Assembly: GCA_025094145.1 (NCBI GenBank)
Contig: JALLLS010000122.1
Coordinates: 1-64,000 of the forward strand
DNA length: 64,000 nt
Direction: 5' to 3'
DNA from: Spinellus fusiger
Lineage: Eukaryota > Mucoromycota > Mucoromycetes > Mucorales > Phycomycetaceae
Positions 33,124 to 44,357 of the stretch are shown one piece after another (within the stretch, counting starts at the first letter, position 1; each line of letters starts with the position of its first letter). The notes under the pieces were generated by a model that worked only from the letters and a program-made list of their open reading frames with translations, had not been told where the DNA came from and ran no database searches. The position numbers and the translations under genes were made by a program.

Positions 33124-34150
33124 TTAATAAAAGATGAGAGCAGCAATCAATAGCGTCAGAATCATAAGAAACAGCCGCGACATGAATCCACTGCGGGTGG
33201 TATGTCCATTGTAGCCATAAGGAGTGCTGTTATTGTTGGATGCATTCTGATTTCCCCAAGATGATTCCTCCATTAGAACAGATGTGTGCCATGGTCTACT
33301 TACAAATGCAATGCCAAAGGGAAACAAGCCTACACCAGCAGAGATAGTGACATTTCCTGCATTGAAGGCTCTTCCACGCAAGGGCTGTGCAAAGAATGAA
33401 CTGTTAGGGGTATTTGGGTCTCGCAAGGGAGGAGGCCTTTGTCCGGCTGGGCGTGTGGGTATGGAAGGGTCGTTTCTGCCCGTGTCAGTGCATGCAGTGC
33501 GGATGCGTCCTGCTTACCTTGGATCTTTCTCTTCCTTGCCTCGGCCATAGATGGGGATGATCTTGTCCTTGTCACAACCCGCCTTGCACACAGGACAGGT
33601 AGGGTTTCTTGATTGTTGATTGAGCCACTGTGCCAGACAAGACCAGCTAAACTCCTTCTATTGATTACACAGCCTACCATCAGCACTTACCAGAACAAAT
33701 GCCCACACAATGTTAGTACTGGATAGGTAGCAGTATCAAAGCTGTGGGGTTTGTGTGGTTAGCAGACGCACAGACATTCTTTACCTATTACCATATGTTG
33801 CACTCATAGAAACCACCATTGATTGTCTCGTTATCATAGACAGTAGATGAGGTGCCTGAAGAGACTTCTTGGTGTAGCTGTGTTTTGCCATGTCTTGACC
33901 TTAGTTCATTACTGGACACTCCAGAACTCGGCTTGTTTTCTATCAGTGCAGGCCCTGCCTGTGTCTCTATCTCTAAACGCCTCTCATGTGTGGTATGAGG
34001 TGGTTGTGGTGTGGTATGAGGTGACTGGGGTGTGGGTTTGCTGCTGGTAGAAGAAGACGTCTCTTGTGAATCTTTCTGATGAGGTTCTGATAAGGCGTCT
34101 CTCTCTCTGTTTGAATTCTCTCTCTCTTGTGTTGATCGGGTTGCATCCAT
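33124..34150 (-). CDS. RNF5/RMA1-type membrane-anchored RING E3 ubiquitin ligase
   Basis: Five exons on the bottom strand: 34150-33792, 33741-33691, 33646-33518, 33436-33304, 33246-33124; all phases agree and give 264 residues. The N-terminal 115 residues are Ser/Thr/Gln-rich and probably disordered. A complete C3HC4 RING spans 117-157: Cys117, Cys120, Cys132, His134, Cys137, Cys140, Cys154, Cys157 (ECNICFDTATYPVLTLCGHLFC..). After it come the family hallmarks: DKIIPIYGRG, a Pro-rich link, AGVGLFPFGIAF as in RNF5/RNF185, and one C-terminal membrane span (LFLMILTLLIAALIFY) ending the protein. In the family the enzyme sits in the ER membrane with the RING in the cytosol and ubiquitinates misfolded membrane proteins for degradation. 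The fungal version is larger than human RNF5 (180 residues) because of its N-terminal extension. Confidence 0.93.
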
Positions 34151-34724
34151 AGGGTAATGTGTCCGTGCTTCCTTCAGACTTCAACCCACTGCTGAGTATG
34201 AAGGACGTCATGTGACAGAGACTTTACTCCACTCTGCTCGCATGCATAGCTTTATCTTTTGGGTGGACTGTCTTATAGGTTGAAAGGCAATTATTATAAT
34301 TATTACTACTGTTATTACTACTACTGTTATTACTACTACTGTTATTACTACTACTGTTATTATTCTTTATTATTATTCTTTGTTATTATTCTTTGTTATT
34401 ATTACTATTATTACTATTATTATTACTATTATTACTATTATTACTATATCTATATCTATATCTATATCTATATCTATATCTATCACTACAACTATTAAAA
34501 CTCCTATAAACAAACAAAAGAACCCTCACAGGAAACCACTCTCCCATCCTATCCACTGTCATTGCAGCAGAACAAAGAATAGGACGTGTTGTAGTGACTT
34601 TCTTGTGGTTTGAACAGGCGCTGTAGGTGTCTCGGGTTGTTTTTAGAGTGGAGTACTGATTCCACAGTCACAAAGTGTCTGTCTTGTTTGGACTTATATT
34701 TCTCTTTTTGCCTCACCTTTTACT
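34151..34724. other. Divergent promoter region with microsatellites
   Basis: Separates the RNF5-like gene (-) from the CLASP gene (+), so it must hold both promoters. The centre is a long microsatellite (listed separately). A Tyr/Ile-rich open frame across it is an artefact of the repeat. Confidence 0.6.
34287..34494. repeat. Compound microsatellite (TTACTACTG, TTATTAC, TATATC)
   Basis: About 200 bp of adjoining tandem arrays: TTACTACTACTG units (34300-34360), TTATTATTCTTTG units (34360-34400), ATTACTATT units (34400-34445) and a TATATC array (34446-34482). Lies in the shared promoter of two divergent genes. Confidence 0.92.
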
Positions 34725-37700
34725 ATGGCCAACACTGATAGCGTCGTACCTGCTATTAGTGTAAGTCCACCTATTACTGTGTCTGTGTGTTGTGTTTCTG
34801 TGTGTGTCTGTGTGTTTTTCTCATAGAGTGTTTGTATCGTCTATTAGATCACTTCACTCAAGGACCTTGAAAAAGACCTCTCAGGACTCTTAAAGGTGCT
34901 CGACAGTAGAAAAGAAACAGAGGCAGACTGGGAACTCAGAGAGAAAGCACTTCTGCACTTGGGAGGCATCATCAAGTCAGACTCAGTCTCCTGCTATAAG
35001 AAGAGACTAGTGCAGGGACTACATGACTTGGCAGAGGGCATTGTTGTTGTGGTAGGGTGACTAGAGTAGACAGTAATGTGGACAGTCTATACTGATACCT
35101 TCTTTCTCCTTAAGCTGCACAGTCTACGCACATCTCTCTCTCTGAAAGCAATCTCACTTATCACTGATATTGGCGTGTACCTGGGCTCTTTTCTAGACGC
35201 CTACACTTTTGATACATTCTTCTCTAACCTCCTTCGTTGCAGCAGTCAAAGTAAGAAGATTATTGCTACTCATATTGTAGAAGCCACCGTCACATTTCTC
35301 TCCACTACTATATTTCACTCAAAGACAATCCAACTACTATGGACAACGTTGGAAGACAAAAACAGCCAACTACGACACTTTGCCTCCATCTATCTCAGGA
35401 CAATCTTGGAGACGCACGGGCCAAAGGAGAGTTCAAAGGCAGTCATGGAGAGAACAGCCAGTCATGATCTTGTAGATCGGTTCTTACGCAAAGGCCTCTT
35501 GGATGCAGCACCTCTTGTAAGAGAAGTGTGTCGGCAGGTGTATTGGGTCTATTATACACTGTGGAAAACACGCGCTGAGAGGTAAATAGGACAATAAGAG
35601 TCCATCTATCTTTCCATGTGAAGAATGAGACTCACTCTTTCTCTTTCTTTCTGCTGCTGTAATGAAGTATTATGTATGCCCTTGAGCCTGCCATGCAGAA
35701 ACAGCTCATCAAATGTCAGCCCAATGGAACACCTTTACAGCCATTGGGCCACAGTCGTATCTCCATGCCCATGCCACCACGCCTCAGAGTATCAGGCATT
35801 CCACCCGAACGCTCTCGTCTGTCAGCCCCTGCCTTACCACTGCAAATGGGAGCTATTTCCAGAACACCCCACAGCCCCAGCTCTATTCATAGTACCATGG
35901 CGCGCTCTACTGGAAAACGCACACCACTCAGTCGCCAAAATAGCAGTACATGTGTATCTTTTGTAGAGATGAGTCCAATACGCAAACGATCCTTTGCAGA
36001 GACATTTTCACAAGAGACATCTTCTTTACCAAAGAAACACACAAAACACATAAATCCACTCTTACCAAGAACACGGGTACCATCATCATCATCATCACCT
36101 GTAGATACTACAGCCGCTCCTTCTATTTTGCACATGCTCCAATCCGATACAGTAGAGATAAATTGCAAAGCCCTTCATACATTGGCTGAGAAACTGAAAG
36201 ACAGTCAACAAGATCCACTGGGAGTTTCTCTACTTCCTCCTGGTGTGCCTTCACGCATTGATCTTCTTCCTCTCCTAGTCAGCTATATCACCCAGGGGAA
36301 AAAGGAAATCCAATTTTATAAGATACTCATGGACTGGGAAAGCCTGACGAGTATTTTTATCCATGTCTTTTCGTTGAACCACTATGTTCCTTCTCTTATC
36401 AAAGCAGAACAGGCACAAATCCATACAAGCGACATGAGTCCTCACGAACTACTAGTGCGGGAGATCTATGCAAAAGGACTGAAGCGCCTGAAAATTATAC
36501 TCAAGAGAACAGATCCACTCTTGACTCCTAAGCTATTGACACTTGTACAAGAGAAATTGGACGATAGCAGACGACGAGAGATGATATCGCGTGTAAATAA
36601 GGATCATGACTTGATACGTGGCTTACTAGAATGGATAGATGAGCTTGTCTGTGATTATGTTGGTTTGGGGGATGAAGATCCAGTTCTATTGGAAGAGGGA
36701 CGCTGTTGGATAAAGAGTGAGGATGGTACCACTATTCAGGCACTTGAATGGTTTGAAAATGCCACAAATATAGTGTTTTGTCTCAATACTTTTCTTCCTT
36801 TACTGCAACGTATCTCCAGTGAACCAATGGTGTATGAGCCGCTGATGCCTTTGATTGGACATCTGCGACTCTGTAATCAGAGAGTGTTTGAAAAAGTATC
36901 ACAGGAACATGGAAGAGCCATTGCAGATATCTTGCAAAAGGCCTTTTATACACACCCCAGTACACCTCCTATGCTACAGGACAGCCTGGCAAGTCCTCCT
37001 TATCAGGCATCGTTGCTTCCTCTTGCTATGGACCAGGAGCAGTCCAATCTGTCCATGTCTAAACTACTAGAGGAGTGCTCTTCGGGACCTGCTGGATATA
37101 CATTGGAGAATCTAGATGAGAGTACAGGAATGACCTATGATATTTCCAAAATAGCGATCGATTTTAAGAAGGTATATCAAATGATGAGATATTCTTGTGG
37201 GATATGTATTCTTATGAGATGCCTCTTAGTATCATTCACAAGACAGACAAAGCCTTGGTGCGATGCGTTATGAACTTGAGTGGCCTGATTTACCAGAGTT
37301 GGATAAAGAAGAAGAGATGACTGGTATTGCTGATATATTGGATTTACCCATGTCGCCTTCAGGATCCAATCATTCTCGGTTGTGGACTAATAATGATAGA
37401 GTAGCAGAAGAAAGAAGAGAAGACACTTTTATGTCACTACCATTTGAAACGCATATGCATTCCCCTTCAGAATCACAATCACAACTATACTCACCACTAC
37501 CACAATCACCATCACCATTAGAATCACACTCAACATTGCCATTACCACTCTCATCACAATCACAACCACCATTAGAATCACAATCACAATCACAAATATA
37601 TTCACAACCACATTCACAGCAACATTCACATTCAAAATCATATTCAAAATCACATTCACAACCACATTCACAACCACATTCACCATTAGAATCACACTCG

Positions 37701-39073
37701 CCATTGCCATTGCCACTCTCATCAGAATCATACCCAATGTCTTCCTTCTCGCCCTCTCACTCTCATCTACACTCTCCCACTGACCCCACTGAACTACAGC
37801 GCACTAAGTATCTTGATACTAATTTTCCACTCACACAAAACGACCGTCTTTTGTTCCTCAAGACATCTGTGTACCGTATTCAGCAGCAAGAAGCACTCAC
37901 ACCTATTCTCTTTACACATCTACAGCGCCTGTCAAGAGAGACTGCATTCGATAAGACGCATTACGATACAACCACACAAGTATGGAAGTATCTCCACCAT
38001 CATGGAATGGATATAGAGTCTCTTGTGAATGGACTTATTGTCTGTTTTAAAGATACCAGCAGATTGGATAGGGACGTGGAGACAGAGGTGATTCTCCTTA
38101 TCAAATCACTGCTTGTGCATCAGTCTGTGTTATTTCAACACTATAACCAAACAGATCCCACAGAGTCCATGGAGACACATTTGATGTATCGGCTGATGGA
38201 AGTACTTATTCATAGTAAAGTGACAATCCTCCAGTATGGTCTGGATAGAAGTGATGTAAGCATCAGCAACAGTAAAGAAGACATGTCTTGTATAATCTAC
38301 TTATACTTTTGTATTGTATGTTATAGACACTGTCTGCTGCAAATGATGCCTTGGATACACTCCTCTCTTTAATTCATCCTAGCATTGTCTCTAACATTCT
38401 ATGGAGTCTGTTGGACAAACATATACAATGTGATAAAGATACATCTCCATCTCCCGTCCAAACATGTACTCTCTCTACTCTCTTTTCTTATTTGGGTCAA
38501 TTAGCACCAAGAATACCCGCTCAGTGTCTAGAGGAGTCTCTACAAAAGAATGCTGCCACTCTTCTCTTACAGGTAAATAGATAGATAGATAGATAGATAG
38601 ATAGATCGATAGATAGATCGATAGATAGATAGATCGATAGATAGATAGATAGATCGATAGATAGATAGATCGATAGATAGATAGATCGATAGATAGATAG
38701 ATCGATAGATAGATAGATAGATCGATAGATAGATAGATAGATAGATCAATAGATAGATAGATCGATAGATAGATCGATAGATAGATAGATCAATAGATAG
38801 ATCAATAGATAGATCCGCTCTAGTCCCACCTGTCCAACTTATCTATTGTTCTTATGTTAGGGCATTAACCACACCTCGATTCCTGTTCGCAAGACATGTG
38901 TGGATACACTTGTAGGGATACATCATGTCCTTGGTGATTCCTACCTAAAGACTTACCTTACGTCTCTTCGCAGTGACCAACTGAGTCTGTTAAAGCATTA
39001 TATTTCAGAGAACTCTTCTTTCCACATCATCACCTCCCCTACACCTCAATCCTACATGAGTAGCTATCCATAA
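34725..39073 (+). CDS. CLASP-family microtubule plus-end protein (Cls1/Peg1/Stu1 type)
   Basis: Seven exons: 34725-34760, 34848-35051, 35115-35581, 35668-37171, 37230-38255, 38327-38572, 38861-39073. Every junction is in phase; 1,231 residues, the usual size for the family. Residues 13-235 form a CLASP N-terminal TOG domain ([53 protein letters not shown]). A basic Ser/Pro-rich linker follows with SGIP at 278-281 flanked by Arg, a textbook SxIP motif for EB1/Mal3 binding. A second helical block covers exon 4. Exon 5 has a long Ser/Gln/His/Pro-rich stretch (about 37440-37740). The C-terminal helical repeats end [20 protein letters not shown]. CLASPs rescue microtubules and stabilise spindle and cortical arrays. 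Exon 1 is only 12 codons. The start is the first ATG after the promoter region and fits the N-terminal family length. Confidence 0.92.
37440..37745 (+). repeat. Low-complexity Ser/Gln/His/Pro coding tract in CLASP
   Basis: CA-rich tandem-like DNA (CATTCACAACCA, TCACAATCACAA units) encodes repeated SQS, PHSQ and HSKSYSKS strings, about 100 residues, between the central and C-terminal helical domains. The antisense Val/Ile-rich open frame across it is a shadow. Confidence 0.9.
38573..38816. repeat. GATA/GATC satellite inside CLASP intron 6
   Basis: The intron 38573-38860 is almost entirely made of GATA tetranucleotides with interspersed GATC (ATCGATAGATAGAT and so on), about 240 bp. At 288 bp it is four to five times longer than other introns in the window, purely because of this array. 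Confidence 0.95.
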
Positions 39074-40125
39074 TTTCCCTCCTATCTATTCAGTCTATGT
39101 GTCTACATTTTGACCTCCCCTGCAAATATATTCTTTCTCTGTGAACCCATCTTGCAGACATAAGAGTCCATGCACATAGGAATCTGTAGTGGTACCTATA
39201 GACAGGTAGTAAAGACTGTCCGTCGTCAGGTTATAAGGTGTGGGGCTGTACTGGAGCTAATAAGGTAGATCAGTCCATGAGGTAGGACAGTAGCCACTGA
39301 ACATCAAATAGAAGAGAAGAGAAAAGAACACGCCACATCCTTTTCCCATTTCTATTTGTCATATATGTGGATACTCATTTCTGTACTATAAAAATAAGGT
39401 AGAATGGTATTATAATATATAAATATGTATAAGAGAGAGAGAAAATCTCCGGGTAAAGTACGTCAGATCACGGGTAGATCTGGTAAAATAATGGAATAAA
39501 ATCCATGAATAGAATAGGTGAGTGGCGTGGATACAAGCCATCCAAAGAGAGGTACGGGATAAAGGGGTGTTGGAGGGCGTACTGAACGTAGAAAAATAGC
39601 GCACCCACCGTGTGAATAGGTGAATGGAGTGGGATGTAGGTTGACGAGTAGTTACTATAATACTATTAAGGAATGGTGTCTCTTAAAGACTATTCTCTTT
39701 CCAGAGCAATGAATGATCTTACTCTTTATTCAATGGTGTAATGAATCATGGCCAGGTATGACTCATTCCAATGTGTGTTTCCTTTCTTATTTTACGGTGT
39801 TATGAGATCAGTATATCGTCTTTGTCCTCCTCCTCCTTATTAGGTTAACAGAGATAGGAATGAGGGTAGGATTAGATTAGAGGTGAGCAAAAGTTGTATT
39901 TTATTATGGATCTATAGGAGTGGATCTATAATAGGAACCAGCGAGAAATCAGTCATTTGTACTTTCAACTATGTCTACTATATACACTATATACACTATA
40001 TAGATTATATCCATTATATTCACTATATCCATTATATCCATTATATCCATTATATACACTATATACACTATATACACTATATCAGATCCATCTTAACTTC
40101 CTTATTTTAAATACCCTTTGTCCTT
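39074..40125. other. Convergent intergenic region between CLASP and Rrp43
   Basis: Both genes point into this kilobase. On the bottom strand two overlapping frames at 39400-39620 are open for about 65 codons; neither has a motif, a plausible start or a splice partner that I can defend. A 9-bp minisatellite occupies 39976-40085. Confidence 0.5.
39976..40085. repeat. 9-bp minisatellite (TATATACAC / TATATCCAT)
   Basis: Twelve or so head-to-tail 9-bp units alternate in blocks of TATATACAC and TATATCCAT, with variants TATATAGAT and TATATTCAC. It ends about 40 bp before the stop codon of the Rrp43 gene, therefore in or near its 3' UTR. Confidence 0.93.
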
Positions 40126-41208
40126 TTATTGGCAAATGGCTTCTTCTATCAGCTGTTTGACTTGCTCTGTTCGTCTTCGTGACTGAGCAAAGCAGGCACG
40201 GAGAATATCTGTTCCCACTTGAGTCCCACCATTTTTATACACACGGTGGATCTCTCCCTGTGTATTCATGACGATAGTAACTGTCTCCTTTGCAAGGGTT
40301 TCCTCTGTATCATCAGGATCCGACAAGAGAACAGTGGGTTGGTTAAAGACACAGAAAGTAGACGCGACTGGGAAATGGGTTAATTCAAATGGACATATCT
40401 TCTCTGAAGGATCTGCTTCTACTGTCATTGTAGGGGAGACTTGGGCCTTTGGTAATGTCACTGTAAAGATGTTAGTCTCCTCTTATCACTGTATCCTGTC
40501 ACTGTAGAAGTATCCTGATAAGAAATGAGTGGGCTTACGGGTTTTAAGGGCAGTGATGAGAGCTAGTAAACTCGTGTCCATGATATTGCCATTGTAGTTG
40601 AGACATACAATGTCACAGTATAATACCCATACAGCTTTACCAGGCTCAATGCACAGTGCCTCTAATGGAACAATCTGCGATCTAAGGAGGGCATTGTATC
40701 AGTATAGAACATAGTAGAATGGTATGGTATGGAGTAGTATAGTATAGTATAGTATGGAATGGAATGGAAATAAACTACCACTATACTACTTACTTGGTTA
40801 TAATCTGGTGAATAAACTCAGACACGGCTTGTGCTCGTGCAGGAGGTGGACCAGGACGGAACTTGGGTGAGCACATGGGTGATAGTTCAACGTTGGGCAC
40901 TACAAGACACGTTATGACTGCAAGAAGTAGAACAAGTTACCTAAGTAACCTTCATTAGGGTTATCGACACTTGGCTCACACACTTCTGCTTTGATACCAC
41001 ACACAACTGTTGTGCCACCAAGACGTACCATGGCACTTGCATTGGCAGTGGTAATGGTGCCGGCTGTAATAAGTGTACTTCTGAACTGATCCAGTGTTCT
41101 TCCGTCGGGTCTTATGTCTTGGCCCAGGAACCGTCTTAGGTATTCATAGGGTTGGATGCGACTGAATATTTCGAAGTTTTTGGTGGTAGTGGTAGTGTTT
41201 GTTGTCAT
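40126..41208 (-). CDS. RRP43: Exosome core subunit Rrp43 (EXOSC8-like, RNase PH fold)
   Basis: Four exons on the bottom strand: 41208-40941, 40899-40794, 40681-40539, 40460-40126; phases agree; 283 residues, matching the family (about 275-280). Recognisable in order: [46 protein letters not shown], then after intron 1 [19 protein letters not shown], after intron 2 [22 protein letters not shown] with [10 protein letters not shown], and after intron 3 TLPKAQVSP with [20 protein letters not shown]. All align with human EXOSC8 by eye. The protein is one of six RNase PH-like ring subunits of the nuclear and cytoplasmic exosome, which threads RNA to Rrp44/Rrp6 for 3'-5' decay and rRNA trimming; the ring subunit itself is catalytically inactive in fungi and animals. 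Intron 1 is only 41 nt. Confidence 0.95.
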
Positions 41209-41235
41209 TGCAGGCAGGCAGGCAGGCAGGCAGGG
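41209..41235. repeat. (CAGG)n microsatellite in the 5' leader of RRP43
   Basis: Six GCAG/GCAGG units directly upstream of the start codon of the Rrp43 gene (bottom strand: CCTG repeats). Short and probably polymorphic. Confidence 0.85.
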
Positions 41236-42663
41236 GAGGAATCTTTTTTTTTCTCTTTGTGCCTACTACACTTGACAACAGCTCAGGGTGAGTCGATACT
41301 GTGACTGTTCTTGTCTCTAGGGAAAGTAGGAAGAGTGGCTTATTTGTAGCACAATAATAATAGACAAGGTTTGACCAATGTCAAGTCTCCTGTCGATCCC
41401 GCTTTGGGATGAGAAAGAATAAGAGCGCAATGGAAAAAGGAAGTGTGGAATATGAGTAGTGATATGGCATAATGAGGAAGAATAGAACCAATGGAATGAC
41501 TTGAACTATTATTATTGTTATTATTGTTATTATTGTTATTGTTGTTATTACTATCACTATTACCACTATTATTACTATTATTACTATCACTATCACTATT
41601 ACCACTATTATTGACTTTAGCAGTGTACTCAATAAAAGCCAGAGATTGGCCAAGAAAGGTACATGGATAAGATTACAATTCCAATTGAACCGAGAATTGA
41701 GTCAAAGAGAGGGGGCATTGTCATGTTCACGTGTTAACTCAATAGGAGATCATTGAAGAATATTAGAAATATTAGAAATAATAAAAATAAAAAATAAACT
41801 TGATAGATGGACTAATTTGCATGTGTTAAGGGTGAAGTGAACACTAAGCGGTGATTGAATTAATTTTTTAATTTTTAATTTTCCTCCAACGCTCGGTTGA
41901 AGAGTGGCAAACATGGGAGCAGATACAAGACAAAGACAGACAGGAATGATGACTGTGGGGAGAGGAGGATCAGAAATAGAAACAAAGACTAAAGAATAAA
42001 GAGACCATTGGAAGGAAAGAGAAGAAGAAAGGGGAGAAGAACGGGGAGAAGAAAAGGAAGAAGGGGAGAAGGGGAGAAGGAAGAAAGATAAGGGGTAAAA
42101 GAACAAAGTGGAGAGAAGCACAAAACTATATACCCCATGGCCATAGATTGGCAGAGATAAACACAGTGGTCTTTTCCTTCTATCCCTCAGTCCATTCATG
42201 ATTCATAATACATGACAGCAAATGTAGTATATAAAAAAGGGACGTCCTCCTATGCTCATTCGCCTATCGATCAACTATCTTATTTCACTATCTTATTTAA
42301 CTAATCTATTCATCTATCTTTCCTATAAGATCTCTTCATTTATCTACCTAGAAAGGTATCTTGCAGAGGGTATCTATAAAAGTATACCTATCTATCTATC
42401 TATCTACCAATTAAGGCATCTTATAGAGGGTATCTATAAAAGTGCCTATCTATAAAAGTATGAAGATAGGTTCAAATTCATTTATTCCTCCAGAAGATTG
42501 CGTGATAATCTTCGGGTTCAGGAATCAAAAGTCAAATAAAGCAATTAAAGCAAATAAAGCAATTAAAAATAAAGAAAATAAAATATAAAATAAAATAAAA
42601 TAAATAAATAAAATAAAAAGTCTCCATTTGAAGGATACCCCACACGCAAAGAAAAGAAAAAAA

Positions 42664-42695
<32 letters not shown>

Positions 42696-42961
42696 ACAGG
42701 CAAATATGTTCGCGATAGGAAAGATAAGCAATTTAGTATTTGCCCTATCACTTCCCAAAATGTCAGGCAGGCAATAAAATGTGTAGCCTTGCGTGTGAAC
42801 ATTGAATGACTTAGTTATCTCTTTCCTTTTATGGACTGTCCGCTAAATGTCTTTTAATGTGGAGACCAAAGGAAGACAAAACAATCCTCTGCCTTCTGCC
42901 ATGTCTCACACTGATATCTCACCCTCCCGACTCCTATCGCAGCCATCAATCGCGGAGTTGG

Positions 42962-43049
42962 AGTTGGAGTTGCTTGTTGCCTGCTGCCTGCTGCCTGTTG
43001 CCTGCTGCTTGTTGCCTGCTGCTTGTTGCCTGCTGCCTGCTGCCTGTTA
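42962..43049. repeat. 7-bp repeat (TGCCTGC/TGCTTGT) upstream of the CreA-like gene
   Basis: About a dozen heptamers of the TGCCTGC, TGCTTGT, TGCCTGT type, preceded by a hexameric GGAGTT repeat (42954-42971). It ends about 15 bp before the TATA-like box of the zinc-finger gene. Confidence 0.92.
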
Positions 43050-43062
43050 TTTTCCCTCAACT

Positions 43063-43071
43063 ATAAATACC
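43063..43071 (+). promoter_or_regulatory. TATA box of the CreA-like gene
   Basis: CTATAAATA lies about 60 bp before the ATG at 43127, immediately downstream of the heptamer repeat. Spacing is short but usual for fungal genes with compact leaders. Confidence 0.55.
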
Positions 43072-43126
43072 CTCCAAGTCCAGATTCCTTTTTATTCATA
43101 TTCAAATCACTTTATTTTTACTTCTC

Positions 43127-43804
43127 ATGGATTACCAAGCCACCACTTGTCTACTCGGCATGTCCACCACTGCCTCTGACTCTGTTATACATAAAAAGCC
43201 AAATGTTCCCCGTGCTTACAAGTGTCCATTGTGTCCAAAGTCATTTTACCGCTTGGAACATCAAACCCGCCATATCCGGACTCATACAGGAGAGAAACCT
43301 CACCTCTGCAACTATGCAGGCTGTGAGAAGCGATTCTCACGCTCCGATGAACTCACCCGTCATGCTCGCACCCACACCACTGTCAATAAGCGAAAGAAGA
43401 GAAGAATCAACCGCTCCGTGCCAAAGCGCGCTTGTATCACCCCTGCTCATTCAACCCCACCTTCACCCACTCTTTCTGCTGCCAGCTCCCATTATGAGCC
43501 CCACGCCTCTGATTCCGACGTTGATTATCTCCACACACCAGAGAGCTCACCCACCCTTTCCTCTCGCCCTCTCCCCTCTCTCCCATTGATGAGATTAGCC
43601 CCAATGGAATGCAGTGGATTTGTTAATAACAACACACGTCACAGTGTTTCTTCCTACCCACAGACAAAGAGCACCAGTCTACTTGATCTTCTTGAACGCC
43701 CGCCCAATGCTCGTCAACTGCCACCCATTCTTACCATGGCACCCAATCCACTTTTTCTTTCCTCCTACTCTCTTCCTCCCATTCATTGTGTGTTCCAATT
43801 CTAA
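43127..43804 (+). CDS. CreA/Mig1-type C2H2 zinc-finger repressor
   Basis: Intronless, 225 residues. Two zinc fingers: Cys33, Cys36, His49, His53 ([19 protein letters not shown]) and Cys61, Cys66, His79, His83 ([19 protein letters not shown]), joined by the TGEKPH linker. Finger contact residues RLEHQ and RSDEL are those of CreA/Mig1, which bind GC-rich 5'-SYGGRG sites and repress genes for alternative carbon sources in glucose. A basic [10 protein letters not shown] segment after the fingers may serve as nuclear signal. The middle is Ser/Pro-rich. Near the C-terminus [11 protein letters not shown] with RQLPPIL may be a short repression or regulatory motif. Ascomycete CreA proteins are about 400 residues, so this is a compact version; Mucorales commonly have several Mig1-like paralogues. 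Confidence 0.93.
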   Translation: MDYQATTCLLGMSTTASDSVIHKKPNVPRAYKCPLCPKSFYRLEHQTRHIRTHTGEKPHLCNYAGCEKRFSRSDELTRHARTHTTVNKRKKRRINRSVPKRACITPAHSTPPSPTLSAASSHYEPHASDSDVDYLHTPESSPTLSSRPLPSLPLMRLAPMECSGFVNNNTRHSVSSYPQTKSTSLLDLLERPPNARQLPPILTMAPNPLFLSSYSLPPIHCVFQF

Positions 43805-44357
43805 ATAGTCACTCTTTTCTCCTTTGTACAGATTCTTTGTTTCTTTGTTTATTTTTGTATAGTAATCTACACCATGGCTTCTTCTATAGCCACTCTTTCA
43901 TGTTTCTTTTTTAGAAAGAAAAAGAAAAAAAAGAAAAAAAGAGTTCACATACGTCCTCCTCTCTCTCTCTATGACTTGTATATATACTATAAAGGTTGGC
44001 TCTCTTTTTTACATACTTAGTTTATAATAAATAAATAACAATAAGATTGTGTCTACTCCTTCATTGTTGCCATGTTGATTTGGTGAATAAGACCTGTTGG
44101 GCTCTCAAAGGAATGCTATTTCTATTCCTACCCCAGTCTACAATGAAGAATGATTAAAAGTGACTAAATGAATTAGTAAAAAGTAGGCTACCACGAACAC
44201 ATGTTAGTTTTTTTTTTAGATGAATGAATGAATGATATCAAAAACAACCCACGATAATGGAAAGGAGTTATTTGTTTTCACATGTGTGTAGATAGGCAGG
44301 ATAGGTAGATAGGTAGATAGATAAATACAGATATAGATATAAATATAAATGTGTCCA
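43805..44357. other. 3' flank of the CreA-like gene
   Basis: Transcript end signals are probable around 44025-44040 (AATAAATAAATAAC). A ten-base-plus T run, a GAATGAATGAATG tract (44222-44235) and GATAGATAG-like repeats (44290-44325) follow. No gene seen. Confidence 0.5.

Larger units (their letters stand above)
41236..43126. other. Long divergent intergenic region, RRP43 to CreA-like gene
   Basis: Holds the promoters of both divergent genes and several simple repeats: TTATTG/TTACTATCAC arrays at 41505-41610, AGAAGGGG-type purine tracts at 42010-42085, TATCTATC at 42389-42402, AAATAAAATA at 42565-42620, and AAAGAAAAAG at 42650-42690. A 149-codon bottom-strand frame at 41750-42199 is Ser/Phe/Leu-rich because of the purine tract; I do not accept it as a gene. 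Confidence 0.5.

Noticed and set aside
34259..34498. Tyr/Ile-rich open frames
   Set aside because: Direct translation of TTATTAC and TATATC microsatellites in the promoter region of two divergent genes.
37429..37737. Val/Ile/Met-rich antisense frame
   Set aside because: Shadow of the Ser/Gln/His/Pro low-complexity part of CLASP exon 5.
39400..39620. Two overlapping bottom-strand open frames between CLASP and RRP43
   Set aside because: Neither has a credible start, motif or neighbouring exon; they lie in the 3' space of two convergent genes.
41750..42199. 149-codon bottom-strand open frame
   Set aside because: Ser/Phe/Leu-rich translation of a purine-rich simple-sequence tract, no motif, no splice partner; likely chance.
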